NCBI GenBank assembly: GCA_030760725.1
Contig: JASWHV010000016.1
Location: 47,317,227 to 47,381,226, forward strand
Source: Neostapfia colusana
Lineage: Eukaryota; Streptophyta; Magnoliopsida; Poales; Poaceae
Direction: 5' to 3'
DNA length: 64,000 nt
Part shown: positions 42,365 to 53,072 of the stretch, in pieces
Numbering within the stretch: position 1 is the stretch's first letter
Layout of the letters: every line of letters starts with the position of its first letter
Made by a program: the position numbers and the translations under genes
Notes under the pieces: generated by a model
What the model saw: the letters and a program-made list of their open reading frames with translations, nothing else
Databases searched by the model: none
Told to the model about the DNA's origin: nothing

Positions 42365-42860
42365 GTGGCCCCCGGGCCCATCTCGGGGGAGAAAGTGAGC
42401 CCGAGGTGGGGCCTCCGTCTCTTCTGTTCCGCGTACTTTCTCTAAGCCCCGCATTGACCGCTGCCGGAGCACGAACAGTCGCGGGGTCGTGGGAGCGTGC
42501 GCCCACTTGATGGTTGCTTTTACTACGGCGGTTCCCCAAGGCTGCCACTTCTGCATGTTGCGGCGCTTTCTTCGGGAACCGCCGAAGCGCCTTGCCGGCT
42601 CGTCTTCTTGGGAGACTAACTCCTTGTCCCACCGCTTCATCTGGACAGCTTGGGGCCACCTGTCATCGGCGCTCGGTTTTGGAGCCGAAGCGGTTGCCCA
42701 TGCGGTGTATTCGAAGAGTTTTGAATTGCTTCGAATCGTTCCTAGAAAGTTTTAAAAGGGGATCTTACCCGCATCGCGGCTTCGCTTCGCACTTCCCAGC
42801 GCTTGCACTTTCCTTGAACTCTTGCGCCTTTGTCTTCCTATCCTTGAGCTCTCCCCCGCC

Positions 42861-45659
42861 ATGGCTTCCAACCTGCTCCCGACGCGTCTCGTTCGTTCCG
42901 CCGAGCTTGGGCCAGTGCGCAGGCTGCTGGGCTAGCACACGGAGGAACAGAAACGCCGGCTCCGCCGGGGATCTCTCCCTCTGCTCCTGGAAAAGGGGGA
43001 GATGGTCTTCTTTACTGCTTATGCCCTGGCGGGGTTTGTCCCGCCAATTTCTTCCTTCTTCGTGACATTGCTGGATATGTATGGTCTCCAGCTCCACCAC
43101 CTCTCTCCCAACTCCTTCGCAATGGCCACTGTCTTCGTCATTTCTGTGAGATGTTTGTGGGGGTGCACGCTTCAGTGACGCTCTTCCGCTACTTCTTCGT
43201 GATGCGGATGACCGGGCACGGCTCGAAGACCCAGATGGGAGCGTACTATTTCCAGCATCGCTGCAAGGACCCAAAGGTCTCTGGGTACCTGCTACCTTTC
43301 AGTGCGTCGAGTGAGAGCTGGGTGGTCGTGCAAACCGACGAGCACGATCGCCTGCATCTCCCAACCGCTGGCCCAACCACCGAGCGCCGCTTCTGGGAGG
43401 AGGTCCAAGAGTTGGAGCAGGAGTACGCACCGGTCTTGGAGCGGATCCAGTTCTTGGCCAACGAGGGGCTAACGTCCCTGATGGTGCTAATGGATTTCAT
43501 GTCGCACCGAATTGCGCCCTTGCAACAGCGCAGCCACCCAGCATGGTACTACACTGGTGAGCAGGACTGTACCAGGTTGGAGAGGGGTCTCGGCTCTGAT
43601 CCTTCCGATGAGGAGCTGTACGAGATGGTGGGCAAGGTGAGAGGCGACTTCATCCCCAGTGGCGACCCCACCTTCCCGTCCTCTGCCACTCCCCTCTTCT
43701 TAGAGCCGTAGAGGAGGTCAGAGCTACTGCGGAGGATGCCGAACCTCGACGACATCGGGATCGCCGTCCGTCAGGTTGGGAATACCTTCCGGGGCATCTC
43801 GATCCCGGGAACCGAGCGCTCCAGATCGGAGTGCGAGGCGTCTATCGCTGCCCAACCCGCCCCAAGGTCCGGCGGAACTCAAGCGGCCGACAAGGGGAAG
43901 GGGAAGGAGCCGGCCCCCGGGCAGCCGGAAAAGAAACGCGCCCGGTCTCCTCCGAGGGCACCGCCTGCGCCGAGTCGGGGAGCCGGCGCACCCTTGCACC
44001 CATCTCCCGGAGGCACTGGTCCATCGAGTGGTGACCCGAAGAGACCCCGGGTGTCCCACTCCAGCGGGTCTCTTCCCGGACAGCGGTAGTCCGAAGAACC
44101 CCAAGTGTCCCGTCATCCTTCCTCAGGCGGAGGGTCTTCTAGGATGGACGCCAGTGAGGCGACGCCGGGCAGTGTGCCGGGGGTCTAGACGCCACAACCC
44201 GCGACCATCCCAGCCGCAAGTCCTGGCAGTTCAACTACGGCCCAGAGGCCGGGGCTACAAGCCCGTTGGAGCGCTCATGTCGCCCAGTAAGTGTTGCTCT
44301 TTCTGGCTTGTAGGAGTAGCGTTCTCGTCTCCTTTCTTGGCCTGAGAGCTTTCTTTCCCCGCAGGGACCGACCAGCTGCCGGGGGCGGGCCTATTACCCA
44401 GCCATCTCCAGTTGGCGGAGGCTCCGCGCCGCAGCATCTGGGAACCGCGGTGGTTCCAATGGCCCCCAAGTCGGCGGGGGCTTCCTTTGTGCCGGTGGGT
44501 TCGCCCTCTGCAGTGGCTGCGGCCGCGCCTGTTTGCCCTCCTTCACCAGGCCGAAAGTCCGGTGCTGAGGCTGGAAGGGCCGCTGTAGGTGCAGTTGCTG
44601 GCTCCCTCAGGACATCGTCTTACTCCGGTTGCTGAGGCACCAACACCTCCGCCGGTCTCAGACGCGACAGAGGAGGTCAGGGGCACGACTCCTGTCCCCG
44701 CTATCCCGGCGCCCATGTGGGATGCCCTGGGGCGTGTCCAGACCAGCGCCCGACAGTTCCAGGTCGCCTTTGAACGGGAGCGGGGGGCGCTGGCCAGAGA
44801 GAGGGAACACCTTTGTAGCCGGGAGCACCTCCTGCAGCAGCGAACCTAGGAGGCTAAGGCGGAGCTTGACTCGAGGCAGTCGAGACTTGAGGCCATGAGT
44901 GCTCTGCTCGACTCTCAGAAGAAAGCCATCAGCCGCCTGGACTCAGAGACTCGGCGGCTCCGTGCTTCCTATCGCGAAGCCCTGGCCCAGGTTGAAGCCA
45001 AGGCCGAGGCGCGCTCTGCTGCCACGGAGGAGTTGCGGCTGCAGGTAGTTCGTCGAGAGTGCGCCGTCGCCGATCGGGAACGTGCTGCAGCGGCCGAGGA
45101 GGAGAAGATCGCCACACGGCTGAAGGCCAGAGAGGGCGAGCTGAGGGCTCGGGCCGAGGAGCTGGAGCTCTGCAAGTCGGCTGCCGCTGCGAGGGAGGAG
45201 CAATCCTCCCGGGAGCGCCAGGCGGCGTTGGATCGCGAGCTGGCGGCTCACCAAGAGGTAGAGAAGCTCCAGTCTTCGCGGTCTGCCGAGACCCAGATGG
45301 TCTGGGGCTTTATTACCGAGGCGGGGTCCACCTTGGTTCCTCTTGGTTTCAGCCCGGTGCGGACGGAGGCTCCAGCGCAGGAGATGTCCGAGGCAATCCC
45401 GGCACTTGAGTCTATCGGCGGCAAGCTGGGCCGGCTCGAAGCGGTGATCTCCGACGAGCTTGAGGTGGAGGGACGGGGCCTGGCGAAGGAGGTCGCTACG
45501 CACGTACTGGCGTGCTTCTGGAGCCAGGACCCTTCCTTCTCTCTGGAGCCAGTCCGTCTAGGGCCCATCACCGAGCGGGAGGAAGCTGCCAGGGACGAGG
45601 TTGAGGACGTGGCCGCCCTTGTGGCCTCTAGGTTCCAACGGGAGTCCGGGGACTCTTAG
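42861..45659 (+). pseudogene. Gene opposite to the Tat gag-pol: 'putative gypsy type transposon' (Transposase_28-like) domain plus coiled coil
   Basis: On the plus strand, against the element's own direction. ATG at 42861 lies in a good context (GCCATGG). The first part (about 43000-43330) carries the pattern known from plant proteins labelled putative gypsy type transposon domain: GFVPPISSFFVTLLDMYGLQ, LHHLSPN, FCEMFVGVHA, TLFRYFFVMR, then an aromatic-rich WVVVQTDEHDRLHLP segment. A basic Pro/Gly/Ser-rich middle follows, then a probable 78-bp intron (44287-44364, GTAAGT to TTCCCCGCAG), and a Glu/Arg/Ala-rich coiled coil (44700-45300) with a globular end closing at 45659. Defects: in-frame TAG at 42933, 43709 and 44847, and a one-base frameshift near 43131-43150. 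Function is unknown; it has no catalytic motif that I can see, so the 'transposase' label is only a family name. Confidence 0.75.
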
Positions 45660-45959
45660 GCATCTGCCCCCGTGGCTAAAATGCCCTGTACCTCCTTCTC
45701 CTTCTTTTTTATTTTTGTTGAGTCTGTAGCCCAGCTCATGGAGCCTTGTGTTAATAGACTCTTGTTATCTTCTGCATCTGTGTGCTTTAGTCTTCTTCTT
45801 GGTTTTACCTGGCTGAGCCCTTAGCTCCGCAAGGTACTCAGAGGCCTTGACCAATCCCGAAGCTCTGCACAGACACCTTCCCCGGTCCTTACTATATTAA
45901 GGGCCCCGGAGGTCTCCAGGACCCGCCCCATGAGAATGGGGAGGTCCGTACCTGCTAGC

Positions 45960-46150
45960 CACGTGGCGGGCCCGGAGCTCTCCTCTGAGGAGAGGGAGGT
46001 CCGGCCCCGCGGGACATGTGGAGCCTTCAGAGCTCTCCCCTCGGGGGGGGGGGGGGGGGGGGGGGGGGGAGGTCCGGTCTCTGCCGGCTACGTGGCGGAC
46101 CCGAAGCACCCCCTCTGAGGAGAGGGAGGTCCGGCCCCGCTGGACACGTG
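45960..46150. repeat. Short G-box array inside the Tat internal region
   Basis: CACGTG at 45960, CATGTG at 46015, TACGTG at 46089 and CACGTG at 46145. Intervals are 55, 74 and 56 bp; the long one holds an expanded G run. The flanking words (GAGCTCTCCTCTGAGGAGAG) are those of the LTR array, so this is an internal copy of LTR repeat units. Confidence 0.85.
46043..46069. repeat. Homopolymer of 27 G
   Basis: An uninterrupted G27 inside one G-box repeat unit, where other units have only a short GCGGGGGGAGG-like run. Length may be affected by sequencing error. Confidence 0.85.
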
Positions 46151-46816
46151 GGGCCTCCGAGGCTCGCCCCTGCGGAGGTGGCGAGGTCCGGATCCTTCGG
46201 TCTTACCTTGGAGTTCTGGTCTTGCGCGATCCCGTAGCAGCACCCTGGTAGGTGTGTCCTATTGGTTGGGTGCTCCTACCATACCCCTGCAGGGAGCTGA
46301 GGCCGAGAGATCCTGCACACAAGTAAGGGGAAACGTAATTCTCCTTGGGGGCTCCCCCTCCCCTATCTCATAGTCTTATTTGGCTTACGGTCCCCATCCA
46401 CTTGTACGGTGCTCGGGGCCCCCTGGCCGTCGGCAGGTACCTCCAACGCAACCGCCTTTGGTAGGGCAGCAAATGCCGACTAGAGGTGAGAATGAGAAGA
46501 GGGAGCTGAGCTCATGGTGAGCATACGCCGGAAGTGCGGTCATAAAAATTTAATACATAATTTAAATGAGCACAAGGGAAAAGCAAAGTAGGACAGGTTT
46601 CTTTTCACATAAATTTCCATAGGAGGAAGGCAGGCTAAACATGGAGGCCACGACCCGTCCCATTAAAAAGGAAAGCAAGACTCTACGCGTTTGGGGTCGG
46701 AACCAGGCAAAGCTGAACGTAGTCCTGGACCGTCCCCTGAGACTTAGCGGCTCCGAGCGCTGTTCCTGGGCTCTATGGAATCTATTACAAAAGGAAGAGG
46801 CTGTCCTACTATTGCC

Positions 46817-48877
46817 TTAGGGATAGAACTTACAGAGATGCTCTATGTTCCAAGGGTGCGGGAGCGGGTCCCCATCCTCGGTGGAAAGGCGTACGCACCC
46901 GGGATGGCACACTTTTGTGACTCGGAAGGGACCTTCCCAACTAGGGGAGAGTTTGTGGGTCCCTTCGTGAGAAAGTATGCGCCGCAGCACCAGGTCGCCT
47001 TCCTGCAGCTCCCGGACACGCACAAATCTCTGGTGGTAGCGGCGGAGCGCTTGTCTGTACCGTACGTTACGGAGTGCTACATGCAATCGGACCTCGTCGA
47101 CGAGGTCGATGTCTCCACGCCGGAGGTTGTCCTGCGCGGCTTCGTCGTAAGCTCGTACACGGTGAGACTTCATGGTGATCTCTGGGGGAAGCACAGCTTC
47201 GACCCCGCACACCATGAAGAAGGGTGTCTCTCCGGTGGCCCTGCTCTGGGATGTCCGGTTAGCCCATAGTGTGCTCGGAAGCTCATCCACCCAATTGGCA
47301 CCATGTTTCTTCAGGTTGGCATAGGTGCGGGTCTTGAGGCCCCAAATAATCTCGACGTTGGCCCTCTCGACTTGCCCATTGCTCTTTGGGTGAGCAACAA
47401 AGGCATAGCACACCTGGATGCCGAGGTCTTCGCAGTAGTCTTGGAACGCTGCGCTGGTGAACTGGGTCCCGTTGTCGGTGATGATTCTGTTCGGGACCCC
47501 GAACCGACAGACAATCGACTTGATGAACTTTACCGCGGATTGCTTGTTGATGGTGACGACTGGTGTGGCTTCCGGCCACTTGGTGAACTTGTCGATGGCG
47601 ACATAGAGGTACCGGAATCCGCCGACGGCTCTGGGGAATGGTCCCAGGATGTCCAACCCCCATACGGCAAACGACCATGAGGGCGGGATCATCTGTACCG
47701 CCTGAGCCAATGTATGGATCTGCTTGGCGTGGAACTGGCACGCCTTGCAGCTCTCGTCCAGCTTGACGGCATCCTGGAGTGCTGTCGGCCAGTAGAAGCC
47801 ATGCCGGAAGGCTTTACCGACAAGCGTGCGTGAGGAAGAGTGACTCCCACATTTGTCTCCATGGATCTCAGCGAGCAAGTCGCAGCTTTCCCCCTGGGTT
47901 ATGCATCGCAATAGGACGTGGTTGGCGCCACGCCGGTAGAGATCCCCTTCTACTAGCTCGTATCTCTTAGCCATGCGCATGATCCTTTCAGCGGATACAC
48001 GTTCATCAGGGAGGATGTTGTCTTTCAAGTAGTCCCGGATCTCCGTGATCCATGCATCGGGTCTGACTTGAGCTTCTGGATCTTGAGCGCTGGGTTGCAC
48101 GGAGTCCCCAGTGACGCTTACGATCCTTGGCAGCGTCCATGGCTGCAGGGCCGCCGGGACCGCCAGCTTCGAGGTGCTGGTCCAGCCCCCTTCGCCTGGC
48201 TCGGCGGGCTGGGCTGTGGGCCGCAACAACGTCCTCTCAAAGACTCCTTCGGGCACAGGGGCTCCGGTGGAGGCCTTCATTGAGAGGTCGTCAGCTGCGG
48301 CATTGCCAGCGCGCGGTACGTGGCGCAGGTCCAAGGCGAGGAAGTCTTTCTCCAACATCTGCACGTGGAGCAAGTAAGCAGCTAGCTGTGGGTCATTGCA
48401 GGAGCATTCACCCTTAACTTGCTTGATGACTAGCTGGGAGTCGCCCTGTGCCAACAACTGGTGAGCGCCCAGAGACAGGGCTGTCTTTAGGTCAAAGATG
48501 AGTGCTTCATACTCTGCCATGTTGTTGGTTGCCTTGAAATTGAGACGCACCATATACCCAAACTGCTCCCCCGATGGCATGAGAAGCAGTATGCCGGCAC
48601 CGGCCCCATGCTTTCGCGAGGAGCCATTGAAGAAGAGCGTCCAGTGAGGCCCGGTGAAGACCGGAGCTCGGTGCTTTGGTTCACCGTCTTCGTGGCCCCC
48701 TGGGTCAGCCTTCGTTGGCGTCCACTCAGCCACGAAGTCAGCCAGGGCTTGGCTCTTGACTGCATGGCGAGGAAGGAAATCCAGCTCAAACTCCGCCAGT
48801 TCCGCTGCCCATTTAGCGACATTGCCAGTCGCGTGGGGGCTGTGAAGGATAGCCTTCAGCGGATAGGAGGTGACCAC
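46817..48877 (-). pseudogene. Tat second RNase H and integrase
   Basis: A 686-codon minus-strand stretch, the longest in the window. Residues 65-200 are the Tat-type second RNase H: LFFNGSSRK, NNMAEYEALIFDL, DSQLVIKQVKG, AAADDLS. The first active-site Asp of the usual FDGS is Asn here (codon AAT, 48628-48626), so this copy would be inactive. After a linker come the integrase zinc finger (two His, then CKACQ), the catalytic core with Asp in WGLDILGPFP, Asp in ITDNGTQFTS and Glu in KSNGQVERAN, all intact, and the C-terminal domain (GDLVLRRILSHEGTHKLSPS). No chromodomain follows, as expected for Tat. It ends at the stop 46817. Upstream it is separated from RT by one in-frame stop at 48893. Confidence 0.93.
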
Positions 48878-48892
48878 CGAGACCCGGTGGGC

Positions 48893-50434
48893 TTAGAAGT
48901 AGTGGCAGAGCTTCCTGGACGCCACGAGCACTGCATACAGCAGCTTATGGACCTCCAGGTACCTTGTCTTGGCGTCATGGAGCACCTCGCTGATGTAGTA
49001 GACAGGCCTCTGGATGGTCCGGACCCTCCCTCCCAGGGCAGAGATGTCTTCATCCATGGGCTCAGGCCTACGGGAGGTTGGTGGGTCCACGGAGGCTGTC
49101 GGGAGCTGAGACTCGGAGGCTCCCAAGCCACCTTGGACCTCCAGGAGGTCCCGCTGATTTTCCAGGAGCTCCGAGAGGTCCCGTTGGGCCTCCGGGAGGT
49201 CCCGTTGGACTTCCAGGAGGTTCCGTTGGACCTCCGAGAGGTCCCGTTGGTCCTCCGGGAGGTTGTCACGGAGGTCCGGGGGTCCGTCTTGGACCTCCGG
49301 GGGGTTGTCTTGGAGGTCCGGGAGGTCGTCTTGGACCTCCGGGATTTCCTGGCGCCTGTCTCCTGTTGCCGGAGCAGGTTGTGGCGACGAGAGGTCCGGC
49401 CGCTCTGCGACGAGGACCATACTCACCACTTCAGTTGTCGCCGCGATGTAGAGCAACAAATGCTCTTCGGGCTCGGGGGCTACCATGATGGGTAGGGTTG
49501 TCAGGAGTTGCTTCAACTCCTGGAAAGCTTCTTCTGCATCGTCGGTCCAAGCAAATGGGCCGGATTTGCGCAGGAGCTTAAAGAAGGGGAGCGCTCGCTC
49601 TGCTAGCCTCGGTATAAACCGACTCAACGCGGCTAGGCATCCCGTGAGTTTCTGGACTTCTTTGATGCGGGCGGGGGGCCACATCAAGTCGATGGCCTTG
49701 ATCTTCTCTGGGTTAGCCTCAATTCCTCGGTGTGAGACCAGGAATCCTAAGAGTTTTCCAGAGGATACGCCAAACACACACTTGTCGGGGTTCAGCTTGG
49801 TGCGCGTAGAGCGCAGTTTGTCAAAGACTAAGGCCAGGTTATCTAATAGGGATGAACTCTGCCTGACCTTAACAACGATGTCATCGACATACACCTCAAC
49901 TAAGTCTCTTATCAACTCCCCGAAGGTTTTGTGCATTGCACGTACAAAGGTGGGGAGAGCGTTCTTTAGGCCATAAGGCATAGAGACATAACAGTACAGG
50001 CCGTGTACTGTGATGAAGGAGGTGTGCTCTTCATCTTCTCTAGACATAGGGATCTGGTGGAAACCCTAGTAGGTGTCTAGGAAGCACAGCATATCGCAGC
50101 CCGATGTCGAGTCTACTATTTGATCTATTCTAGGGAGAGGGAATGGATCTTTGGGACATGCCTTATTGAGACTGGTGTAGTCGATGCACATTCGGAGCTT
50201 CCCACCGGCCTTCGGGACAACAACGGGGTTCGCCAACCACCGGGGGTGGTGGACTTCCCGTATGAAGCCAGCGTCCAACAGCTTCTTGATTTCTTCCCGG
50301 ATGAAGTTTTGCCGCTCGATGGACTGCTTGCGGGGCTTCTGTTGGACTGGCCGGGCGTCGGGGAATACCTTCAAGTGGTGCTCGATCACCTCCCTAGGGA
50401 TCCCCGGCATCTGCGACGGCTGCCATGCAAACAC
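48893..50434 (-). pseudogene. Tat reverse transcriptase and degenerate first RNase H
   Basis: Two stretches in one frame, separated by an in-frame TAG at 50066-50068: 50434-50066 (fingers; FIREEIKKLLDAGFIREV, ANPVVVPKAGGKLRMCIDYT, CPKDPFPLPRID) and 50047-48893. The second holds the palm with MPYGLKNALPTF, the intact catalytic YVDDIVVK, the thumb (GFLVSHRGIEANPEKI, LTGCLAALSRFIPRLAERALP) and a gypsy-type RNase H whose first Asp is lost (YIAATTEVV), as is usual for Tat. That domain is split by a heptad-repeat insertion (49132-49350) and resumes with RPVYYISEVLHDAKTRYLEV. A TAA ends the stretch at 48893. It would copy element RNA into cDNA. The only defects are nonsense codons. Confidence 0.92.
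49132..49350 (-). repeat. 21-bp tandem repeat coding for heptads, inside Tat pol
   Basis: About ten 21-bp units (plus strand GGAGGTCCCGTTGGACCTCCG and variants) kept in frame. On the coding strand they give seven-residue repeats close to L-P-E-V-Q-R-D. They lie in a loop of the inactive first RNase H, between VLVAERP and RPVYYISEV, where related elements normally have only a short linker. Confidence 0.88.
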
Positions 50435-50473
50435 GTCGACGTTGTGCCGGAGGAAGGTGACGAGCGCGTCTTC

Positions 50474-50842
50474 CTATTTGCTATCCAGGCCCCCGGCTAC
50501 TCGGGTGGTCTGGGTGGTATCGGCGTCAATTTGGACGAGCTTCAGGGGGACGTCGCCCTCGTCGAGGGGTTGCACACGGGGTGCTGCGGTAGAGGCACGG
50601 TGGCATGCACTCGGGTGGATCCGATCTGGTTCTGCACTGCCAGGGGCTGGTGCTCTAGCTGTTGCAAGCGCTTGGAGCTTTTCCAAGGCTGACACTGCGG
50701 CAGTGTGGTCTCCATGAATCCTGAGGACGCCTGTTGGTGTAGGCATCTTCAAGACGAGGTAGCCGTAGTGGGCTACTGCCATGAATCGGTACAGGGCTGG
50801 CCTGCCAATTATGGCGTTGAAGGGGAGGTCGATCTCCGCCAC
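50474..50842 (-). pseudogene. Tat protease C-terminal part and linker to RT
   Basis: A 122-codon stretch in the same frame as gag and RT, limited by in-frame stops at 50858 and 50474. Begins with AEIDLPFNAIIGRPALYRFM, the hallmark end of the Tat/Athila-type aspartic protease (the IIGRP segment), followed by YLVLKMPTPTGVL and an Ala/Pro-rich linker. It works with the DGG motif at about 51034, which lies in the preceding stretch. Confidence 0.85.
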
Positions 50843-50857
50843 ATCGAACAGAATGTA

Positions 50858-52555
50858 CTATGTCCGATAGCTATCCGGTACCCCAAAGGTCACCGGAAGG
50901 CTGATGCTGCCGTAGGGAATGACCTGTCCCGGCCCTACCCCTGAGAACGGGCTCGATGGGGTGAGCTTGGCCATTGGGATCTGCAGCTTCTGGAAAGCTG
51001 CGCGACTGATGAGGTTCAGTCCAGCCCCGCCATCCACCAAAACGTGGTACATCCTCATGTTCGCGATGGTGGGAGCCACCAAGAGCGGTAGTTGGCCGGC
51101 CCCAGCCATGTTCCTGGGGCAGTTGGTGGCATCGAAGCTGATGGGGGTTCCCATCCACTTGAGGTGCGGCGCGGCACTCGGGAGGGGAGCCACCGACGCT
51201 ACCGCTCGGTGCAGGGTCTTAACTGCGCTTCGGGACGAGGGGTCAGCGGACCCACCATAGATGACGTAGTGCATCTTCCGGTGCTCGTCATCACTGGAGC
51301 TGGAGTCCTCATGGTTGCGCACCGCCTTCACGGCGCGCTGAGGCTCCTGGAACTCCACCTGTTGGTCGACGTTGTCTGGGGTGTCGACCTTCTGCTTGCC
51401 CTCCCTTTGACGGTAGGGTGGGGCATCAGTTCGAAGCTGCTTCCCTTTCCGGAAGCGCTCCGCGAGCTTCTGGATCTCCCGGCACTTGGCAGCACTATGG
51501 TAACTGGTGCCGTGCACGGGGCATAGCTCGCCTTGGTCACCATCTGGAGCTGGTAATTGTCGCTGCCTCTTGTCGGGGCGCGACCCCCGAGCCCCACTGG
51601 ATGTTGCTGCTGCGGCAACGGGAGCCGCGGCCGGCGGTTTCATCTTACCGCCTCGGTTCTTGATCTTCTTGCCGCTTCCATAGGAAGCGGCGCCAGATCC
51701 TGGCTGCCCTCCTGACTCAGAGGCTGGCAGGGAGTGCCAGTTCCGCCCTTCTGCTGCTCTGGTGCACTTGTCCGCCAGGCTGAAGAGCTCCGAGACGTCG
51801 TGGACCTCTCTGGTCGCGAGCTTCTCGAGAATCTTCTTGTCCCGAACGCCTTGCCGGAACACCACCACCACAGAAGCACTTTGGATATGTGGGATGGTGT
51901 TCCGTACCTGGGAGAACCGCTGGATGAAAGAGCGCAGCGATTCCCCAGGTTGTTGCTGGATGGCGTGGAGATCAAGTTCCGTGCCAGGCCGGGTGTAGGA
52001 ACTGCCGAAGTTGGCGGTGAACTGCCGGCAGAGCTCCCCCCAGGAAGTTATGGAACCCTGGGGGAGGTTCATGAGCCAAGACCGGGCTGGGCCGGTCAAG
52101 GCGACGGGGAAGTAGTTGGCCATGACGGCCTCGTCCCCTCCTGCAGCAAGGACGGCAGTGGAGTAGATTTGGAGGAACTCCGCCGGGTTGACGCTGCCGT
52201 CGTACTTCTCGGGCAGGTGCGGCTGAAACTTGCGCGGCCACCTCGCGAAGCGAAGGTGGGGCGCCAGGGCCGCACATCCTGCTCCTGTTGCCGCAGGCGT
52301 TGGTGCCGCGAACGCTTGGTTCGCTGCTGGCACTGTGTACCCCGGTATGGGCAAGGCTGCGCCATAGACCGGGGGCGCCGTTTGCAGGGCATATGGCTGT
52401 GGCATATGCTGCGTGGTGTATGCCTGGGGCAGAGATCGCGTGGCGAAGGTCTGCGCCTCAGGCAGGGTCGAGGCTGACGTTATGCTGTCGCCGTCCTCTT
52501 GGTTGCGACGCCTTTCCCGACGTCGCTCGAGGAACACTCGGGCATCTTGGCCCAA
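50858..52555 (-). pseudogene. Tat gag and N-terminal part of protease
   Basis: A 565-codon stretch. Residues 120-240 are the retrotransposon gag capsid domain (RWPRKFQPHLPEKYDGSVNP, PVALTGPARSWLMNLPQGSI, SWGELCRQFTANF, QQPGESLRSFIQRFSQVRN). Near residue 345 lies a zinc-knuckle-like CPVHGTSYHSAAKC (C-x2-H-x4-H-x4-C instead of CCHC). From about residue 500 the aspartic protease begins with the catalytic VLVDGGAGLNLIS (DGG in place of DTG/DSG, as commonly seen in Tat). An in-frame stop at 50858 cuts the protease. An upstream in-frame continuation (52736-53071) carries a gag-like N-terminus after two more stops. Confidence 0.9.
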
Positions 52556-52735
52556 GTGGCATCATTCCAGCTCTGTCCTCAGGTCCGTCGATGGGGGCCT
52601 GGTGGAGCTGGAATCCGCCGTCTGCCCTTCAACCGTTGGCGTGCGTGTCAGCGACACAGCCGGTTGGCCGGGGCGTCGTCCCCGCCAAAGTCGAGGGTTT
52701 GCGGCGGCGACGACAAGACGGTCTACTTCGCGAAT

Positions 52736-53055
52736 CTACTGCTGGGTCGCTGCCTGAGGCGCATCCCCAGCAGGTGGATTGTGCAGTAGCGCCCTTGTTG
52801 CAGCTAGTGCGCCCCCGTGGGGAACGCTCAGCGCTGCAGAAGATCTCACGCTAGCTGGAGCCTGCATTGCCGGAGTCGGCGTTGCCGGAGTCGGCTGCTG
52901 GCTTCCAGCTTGCGCCGACACACTCCGTCCCGAGTGTGTCGACACGTATTCCCCGCTAGTCATGGTCCGTCGTGAACGTGGGGGAGGAGAGCTTGCCGCT
53001 GAAGGAAGCTTCGTCATCTTCGTCGGCAGAAACTCGCCGCGCAAGGGAAAAGCCC
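52736..53055 (-). pseudogene. Tat gag N-terminal extension
   Basis: In the same frame as gag. Includes the probable start MTKLPSAASSPPPRSRR and a Pro/Ala/Gln-rich low-complexity stretch ending at an in-frame TAG (52736-52738). A second in-frame stop lies between this stretch and 52555. Which Met was the original start cannot be told. Confidence 0.55.
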
Positions 53056-53072
53056 CTAGTTGGCGCGCCAAA
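53056..53072 (-). other. Tat primer-binding site (probable)
   Basis: Directly next to the 5' LTR the minus strand reads TTTGGCGCGCCAACTAG. Position and TGG start fit a primer-binding site. The tRNA is not assigned. Confidence 0.5.

Larger units (their letters stand above)
45660..46816. other. Tat 3' non-coding region
   Basis: Lies between the end of the opposite-strand gene and the integrase stop. The first ~150 bp (T-rich, with TTGTGTTAATAGACTCTTG) would serve as 3' untranslated region of the plus-strand gene. It also holds the G-box array 45960-46150 and a 27-G run. Confidence 0.5.

Noticed and set aside
42861..43330. Calling the opposite-strand Tat gene a true transposase
   Set aside because: The family label contains the word transposase, but no DDE or other catalytic motif is visible; it is described only as a domain of unknown role.
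48608..49495. A 295-codon plus-strand ORF with a collagen-like Gly/Pro repeat frame nearby (49078-49488)
   Set aside because: Antisense shadow of Tat pol. The repeat comes from the 21-bp units that code for heptads on the minus strand.
50120..50944. Plus-strand ORFs of 79-190 codons opposite Tat protease/RT, and others at 51092-52854 opposite gag
   Set aside because: Antisense shadows of the gag-pol frame. No motif or start context supports them.
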